From the NCBI GenBank assembly GCA_000955785.1, contig JYOD01000104.1, positions 86,313 to 150,312 on the forward strand: DNA of 64,000 nucleotides, given 5' to 3'. A program made the position numbers and the translations under genes. The notes under the pieces were generated by a model, which saw only the letters and a program-made list of their open reading frames with translations, was not told where the DNA came from and did no database searches. Of the stretch, positions 61,209-64,000 are shown piece by piece (position 1 is the first letter of the stretch; each line of letters opens with the position of its first letter). The DNA comes from Burkholderiaceae bacterium 16 (GTDB lineage: Bacteria; Pseudomonadota; Gammaproteobacteria; Burkholderiales; Burkholderiaceae).

Positions 61209-61980
61209 CCGCCCCACCGGCATGCCCGCCAATCCGACTTCAGGCCGGATCGCACTGGTGACTGGCGGCCTGGGCGGACTGGGTGAAGCCATCGCGATGC
61301 GCCTGCACGACGCCGGCCATCGCGTGGCCGTCACCCATTCGATGGGCAATGACCATGTCGAAGCCTGGCTAACGCGCCAGCGGGCAGGGGGACGCGAATT
61401 CAGCGCCTTTGCCACCGACGTGGCCGATTTCGAAGCGTGCCAGTACTGCGCCGCGCAGGTCCTTGCCGAAATGGGCCAGGTCGATATTCTGGTCAACAAC
61501 GCGGGCATCACCCGCGACATGACCTTCAGGCGCATGACCAAAGCCGACTGGGACATCGTGCTCAGGACGGACCTGGACTCCATCTTCAACATGACCAAGC
61601 CCTTGTGCGACGGCATGGTCAGCCGCGGCTGGGGCCGCATCATCAACATCGCCTCGGTGAATGGCTCCAAGGGCGCCTTCGGCCAGACCAACTATTGCGC
61701 CGCCAAGGCCGGGATACACGGGTTCACCAAGGCGCTGGCGCTGGAAGTGGCAGCCGGCGGCGTGACCGTCAACACAGTCTCGCCCGGCTACCTGGCCACG
61801 CATATGGTCACCGACATGCCCGCCGACATCCTCCAGGCCAGGATCCTGCCGCAGATCCCGGTTGGCAGGCTCGGGCGGCCGGAAGAAGTCGCCGCGCTGA
61901 TTACCTACCTGTGCTCCGATGACGCAGCGTTTGTCACCGGCGCCAATATCGCCATCAATGGCGGACAGCACATGCAATGA
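61198..61980 (+). CDS. phaB: Acetoacetyl-CoA reductase
   Basis: A 260-residue short-chain dehydrogenase reducing acetoacetyl-CoA to (R)-3-hydroxybutyryl-CoA with NADPH. The Rossmann loop is VTGGLGGLGEAIAMRL, then NNAGITRDMTFRRM, catalytic Tyr/Lys in NYCAAKAG and NTVSPGYLATHMV, as in PhaB. ATG 61198 adds a ~15-residue tail before the fold; an inner start (61222, MPANP) is possible. It overlaps phaC by 4 nt. Confidence 0.92.
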   Translation: MPADRPTGMPANPTSGRIALVTGGLGGLGEAIAMRLHDAGHRVAVTHSMGNDHVEAWLTRQRAGGREFSAFATDVADFEACQYCAAQVLAEMGQVDILVNNAGITRDMTFRRMTKADWDIVLRTDLDSIFNMTKPLCDGMVSRGWGRIINIASVNGSKGAFGQTNYCAAKAGIHGFTKALALEVAAGGVTVNTVSPGYLATHMVTDMPADILQARILPQIPVGRLGRPEEVAALITYLCSDDAAFVTGANIAINGGQHMQ

Positions 61981-63764
61981 ACGCACCCTCGCCGACCAGT
62001 GAACTCGCCGCAGCGCCCGAAGTGGAATGCGGCCGCGGCCCCATGGAAGCCGAACGGCACCAGCTCGACGAGCAGGTACGCTCCACCCTGGCCAGCGCCA
62101 CGCAAGGCATGTCGCTGGCCTCGTTCTGGCTGGCCGGACTGGACTGGGCATTGCACCTGGCGATCTCCCCCGGCAAGGTCGACACCGCCGTGGGACAGTG
62201 GATGAGCGGGACGATTGCCGCTGCCGCCGGCATGTGGCCGGGGCCGGCGAGCGCGCAGCCAACGCCCGGCGTGCCGGCGCCGCCTTCCGACCTGCGCTTC
62301 GCCGACCCAGCCTGGTCGCAGTGGCCCTTCCATTTCTGGCGCGACGTCTTTCACAACAACGAGGCGCTATGGGATTCGCTGACGCACGGGCTGCGTGGCG
62401 TGTCCCCCCACCATGAGCGGATCGTGTCGTTCTGCGCGCGGCAGATGATCGATATCTGCTCACCCGGCAATGCCTGGTGGCTCAACCCCGTGGTGCTGCA
62501 GGCCACGGCCGCCAGCGGCGGCACCAACCTCCTGCACGGCGCCCGGCACTGGCTGCACGATATGCAGGACGTGGTGGCCGACCTGTCGCGCGATCCCAGC
62601 CTGCGCCGCCCACCGACCTTCAAGGTCGGGCGGGACGTCGCGGTCACACCCGGCAAGGTGGTGTACCGCAATGCGCTGATGGAACTGATCCAGTACTCGC
62701 CGGCCGGTGCCAAGGTATGGCGGGAGCCGGTGCTGATCGTACCGTCCTGGATCATGAAGTACTACATCCTGGATCTCCAGCCGCGGGATTCGATGGTGCG
62801 CTACCTGGTCGGGCAAGGCCACACGGTATTCATGATCTCGTGGAAGAACCCGGATGCCGAAGCGGCCGGCATGGGCCTCGACGATTACCTGCAACTTGGC
62901 ATACGGGCCGCCTTGCGCGTGGTCGGCGAACGCTGCCCCGACGCGCGCATCCACGCCGCCGGCTATTGCCTGGGCGGCACCCTGCTGGCCATCTGCGCCG
63001 CGGCGCTGAGCCGCGACGACGATGGCGCGCCGCTGCAAACCCTGACCTTGTTCGCCAGCGAGACGGACTTCACCGAGCCGGGAGAACTCGGCCTGTTCAT
63101 CGACAGCAGCGCCTTGTCCACGCTGGACGCGATGATGCACCAGCAGGGCTACCTGGATGGCCCGCAGATGGCCGCCGCCTTCCAGATGCTGCACTCACGC
63201 GACCTGGTCTGGTCCCGCATGATGAGCGAGTACCTGCTCGGCAAGCGGCTGCGCCCGAACGACCTGGTGTCGTGGAACCGCGATCGCACCCGATTGCCGT
63301 ACCGCATGCATTCGGAATGCCTGCACAAGCTGTTCCTCTCCAATGAACTCGCCACCGGGCGCTACTGCGTGGACGGGCGGCCCGTGGCCTTGTCCGACCT
63401 GCGGTTTCCGGTGTTTGCGGTGGGCACCGAACATGACCACGTGTCGCCGTGGCGCTCGGTCTACAAGCTGCATCTGCTCACCCCTGCCCCGCTGACCTTC
63501 CTGCTTACATCGGGGGGGCACAATGCCGGCATTGTCTCCGAACCTTCGCACGCTGGCCGGCGATATCGGGTGGAAACCCGTGACGCCAATGCGCCATATG
63601 GCAGTCCGGAACGATTTCTTGCCAGGGCTGAGCGGCATGAAGGGTCGTGGTGGCCATGCTGGCAAGCGTGGCTGGCGGCGCGTTCGACCGGGCGGGTTGG
63701 TGCGCGGGATGCGGTGCCTGGTGCGCTTGCGGAGGCGCCTGGGGGTTATGTGTTGGAGCGGTAG
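61977..63764 (+). CDS. phaC: Class I poly(3-hydroxyalkanoate) synthase
   Basis: A 595-residue PHA synthase. The lipase-box-like motif GYCLGG has the nucleophile C331; acid D487 lies in VGTEHDHVSPW and base H515 in GGHNAG, completing the Cys-Asp-His triad. The N-terminal ~200 residues carry the class I synthase domain (PFHFWRDVFHNNEALWDSL, given in part). The C-terminus is extended after WQAWLAAR. As a second synthase in an FNR-type operon it may work in oxygen-limited cells; a main phaCAB operon is presumably elsewhere. Confidence 0.93.
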   Translation: MNAPSPTSELAAAPEVECGRGPMEAERHQLDEQVRSTLASATQGMSLASFWLAGLDWALHLAISPGKVDTAVGQWMSGTIAAAAGMWPGPASAQPTPGVPAPPSDLRFADPAWSQWPFHFWRDVFHNNEALWDSLTHGLRGVSPHHERIVSFCARQMIDICSPGNAWWLNPVVLQATAASGGTNLLHGARHWLHDMQDVVADLSRDPSLRRPPTFKVGRDVAVTPGKVVYRNALMELIQYSPAGAKVWREPVLIVPSWIMKYYILDLQPRDSMVRYLVGQGHTVFMISWKNPDAEAAGMGLDDYLQLGIRAALRVVGERCPDARIHAAGYCLGGTLLAICAAALSRDDDGAPLQTLTLFASETDFTEPGELGLFIDSSALSTLDAMMHQQGYLDGPQMAAAFQMLHSRDLVWSRMMSEYLLGKRLRPNDLVSWNRDRTRLPYRMHSECLHKLFLSNELATGRYCVDGRPVALSDLRFPVFAVGTEHDHVSPWRSVYKLHLLTPAPLTFLLTSGGHNAGIVSEPSHAGRRYRVETRDANAPYGSPERFLARAERHEGSWWPCWQAWLAARSTGRVGARDAVPGALAEAPGGYVLER

Positions 63765-63814
63765 TGGATGGATTTGATGGGGGAATCGGGGTGGGGGTGA
63801 GTGCTCGTGCATAT

Positions 63815-63838
63815 CTTCAACTTCAACTTCAACTTCAA
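63815..63838 (+). repeat. (CTTCAA)4 tandem repeat
   Basis: Four exact copies of CTTCAA just before the long hairpin. It is too short for a CRISPR, with no spacers. It may be a slippage product. Confidence 0.85.
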
Positions 63839-63910
63839 AGGCCTAAAGTCAAAGGCGGTTTCGCCCCCCGCAGGGGGGTGAAACCGCCTTTGCTTTGACT
63901 TTAAGCCTTT
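63837..63910 (+). terminator. Long hairpin terminator after phaC
   Basis: A near-perfect 74-nt inverted repeat. The core pairs AAAGGCGGTTTC with its complement and six C with six G around a 3-nt loop (63870-63872); the outer part pairs 63837-63854 with 63893-63910 with one mismatch. The right arm has four extra bases. It lies ~70 nt after the phaC stop and probably ends transcription of the PHA operon. Confidence 0.75.
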
Positions 63911-63916
63911 GACTTT

Positions 63917-64000
63917 GGGGCCTGTACGGGATTTTGTGTGCAGGGCATAACATGTCGACAAGGAGCATGTAATGCCCTGCAAACCAAAGGCCATACCCAG
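63917..64000 (+). mobile_element. Left end of a probable IS256-family element (truncated by window)
   Basis: From 63917 the sequence reads GGGGCCTGTACGGGATTTTG then TGTGC, which fits the terminal inverted repeat style of several IS256-family elements (ending ...TTTTGTGT). An ORF with AGGAG begins ~55 nt inside. The right end and target duplication are outside the window. The call is from recall of family ends and is unverified. Confidence 0.5.
63972..64000 (+). CDS. Start of probable IS256-family transposase (partial)
   Basis: ATG 63972 with AGGAG at 63961-63965 opens MPCKPKAIP and runs off the window. Many IS256 transposases begin M-P-x-K-P-K-A. The start lies in the right arm of an inverted repeat (GCAGGGCAT...ATGCCCTGC, 63940-63980) and the ribosome site in its loop, so translation could be limited by mRNA folding. 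Confidence 0.45.

Noticed and set aside
63815..63838. Tandem repeat considered as a CRISPR start
   Set aside because: The repeat unit is 6 bp with no spacers; no cas genes are present in the window.

Overview
This window is high-GC chromosomal DNA from a beta-proteobacterium of the order Burkholderiales. It is most likely a Cupriavidus or a close Ralstonia-like relative. The evidence is the lplT / alr-radA neighbourhood, the tsaB-rimI-UDG operon, a glyoxylate-shunt locus with a haloacid dehalogenase beside aceB, a class I PHA synthase with its own phasin and reductase, and a cys/ssu sulfur cluster carrying Mop and EAL proteins. The species cannot be fixed from the sequence alone. No rRNA, tRNA or CRISPR array was seen.

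Layout. 1-11 kb: housekeeping genes (exported protein, radA, alr, lplT, DUF1853, uracil-DNA glycosylase, rimI, tsaB, acyl-CoA-binding protein, a DHA2 exporter with an SRPBCC protein, an SGNH esterase). 11.7-19.7 kb: a VOC protein preceded by a perfect 14-bp inverted repeat, then a tight six-gene operon of flavin monooxygenases (two SfnB/DszC-like, two DszA/NtaA-like, one FAD/NAD(P)H enzyme, one DUF3088 protein) that looks like an organosulfur-catabolic pathway of unknown substrate. 19.9-26.5 kb: malate synthase, haloacid dehalogenase, LysR regulator, a universal stress protein, an M48 lipoprotein protease and isocitrate lyase. 26.9-34 kb: a RraA/TPP-enzyme/MFS group, a LytS/LytTR two-component system and small membrane proteins. 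34.2-45.4 kb: one long leftward sulfur-acquisition cluster (sbp, truncated ssuE, two small coupled ORFs, ssuD-ssuC-ssuB, mop, degenerate EAL, hydrolase, cysT-cysW-cysA-cysB). 45.4-47 kb: a degraded, partly AT-rich patch with an orphan Fur-type box, a low-GC secreted protein and a peroxiredoxin remnant.

47.5-63.8 kb looks like an oxygen-limitation island. Seven FNR/Anr-type boxes (TTGAY-N4-RTCAA-like) sit upstream of separate transcription units here, and an eighth precedes the universal stress protein at 23.5 kb. In seven of these eight the box centre lies 30-32 bp (usually exactly 31) from the centre of a plausible -10 hexamer, the class II FNR geometry; the exception is the stress-protein promoter at 50.1 kb, where the spacing is 50 bp. 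The controlled units are a tandem universal stress protein, a phosphoribosyltransferase/hydrolase fusion, a DUF3309 peptide, a CBS-domain protein leading to a frameshifted Mg2+ ATPase, a DUF883 protein with a P1B-type ATPase fused to a hemerythrin domain, a periplasmic protein, and a DUF2892-phasin-phaB-phaC operon. One box drives no protein gene. It faces a ~99-nt stretch that can fold into three hairpins, the last followed by a U-tract, and this is proposed as a new FNR-controlled small RNA (47559-47657, minus strand).

The window ends in a 74-nt hairpin after phaC and then what appears to be the left end of an IS256-family element. Signs of decay or rearrangement inside otherwise conserved loci are: mgtA frameshift, a chimeric ABC-permease/outer-membrane-factor scar, truncated ssuE with no ssuA, and the 45.4-47 kb patch.
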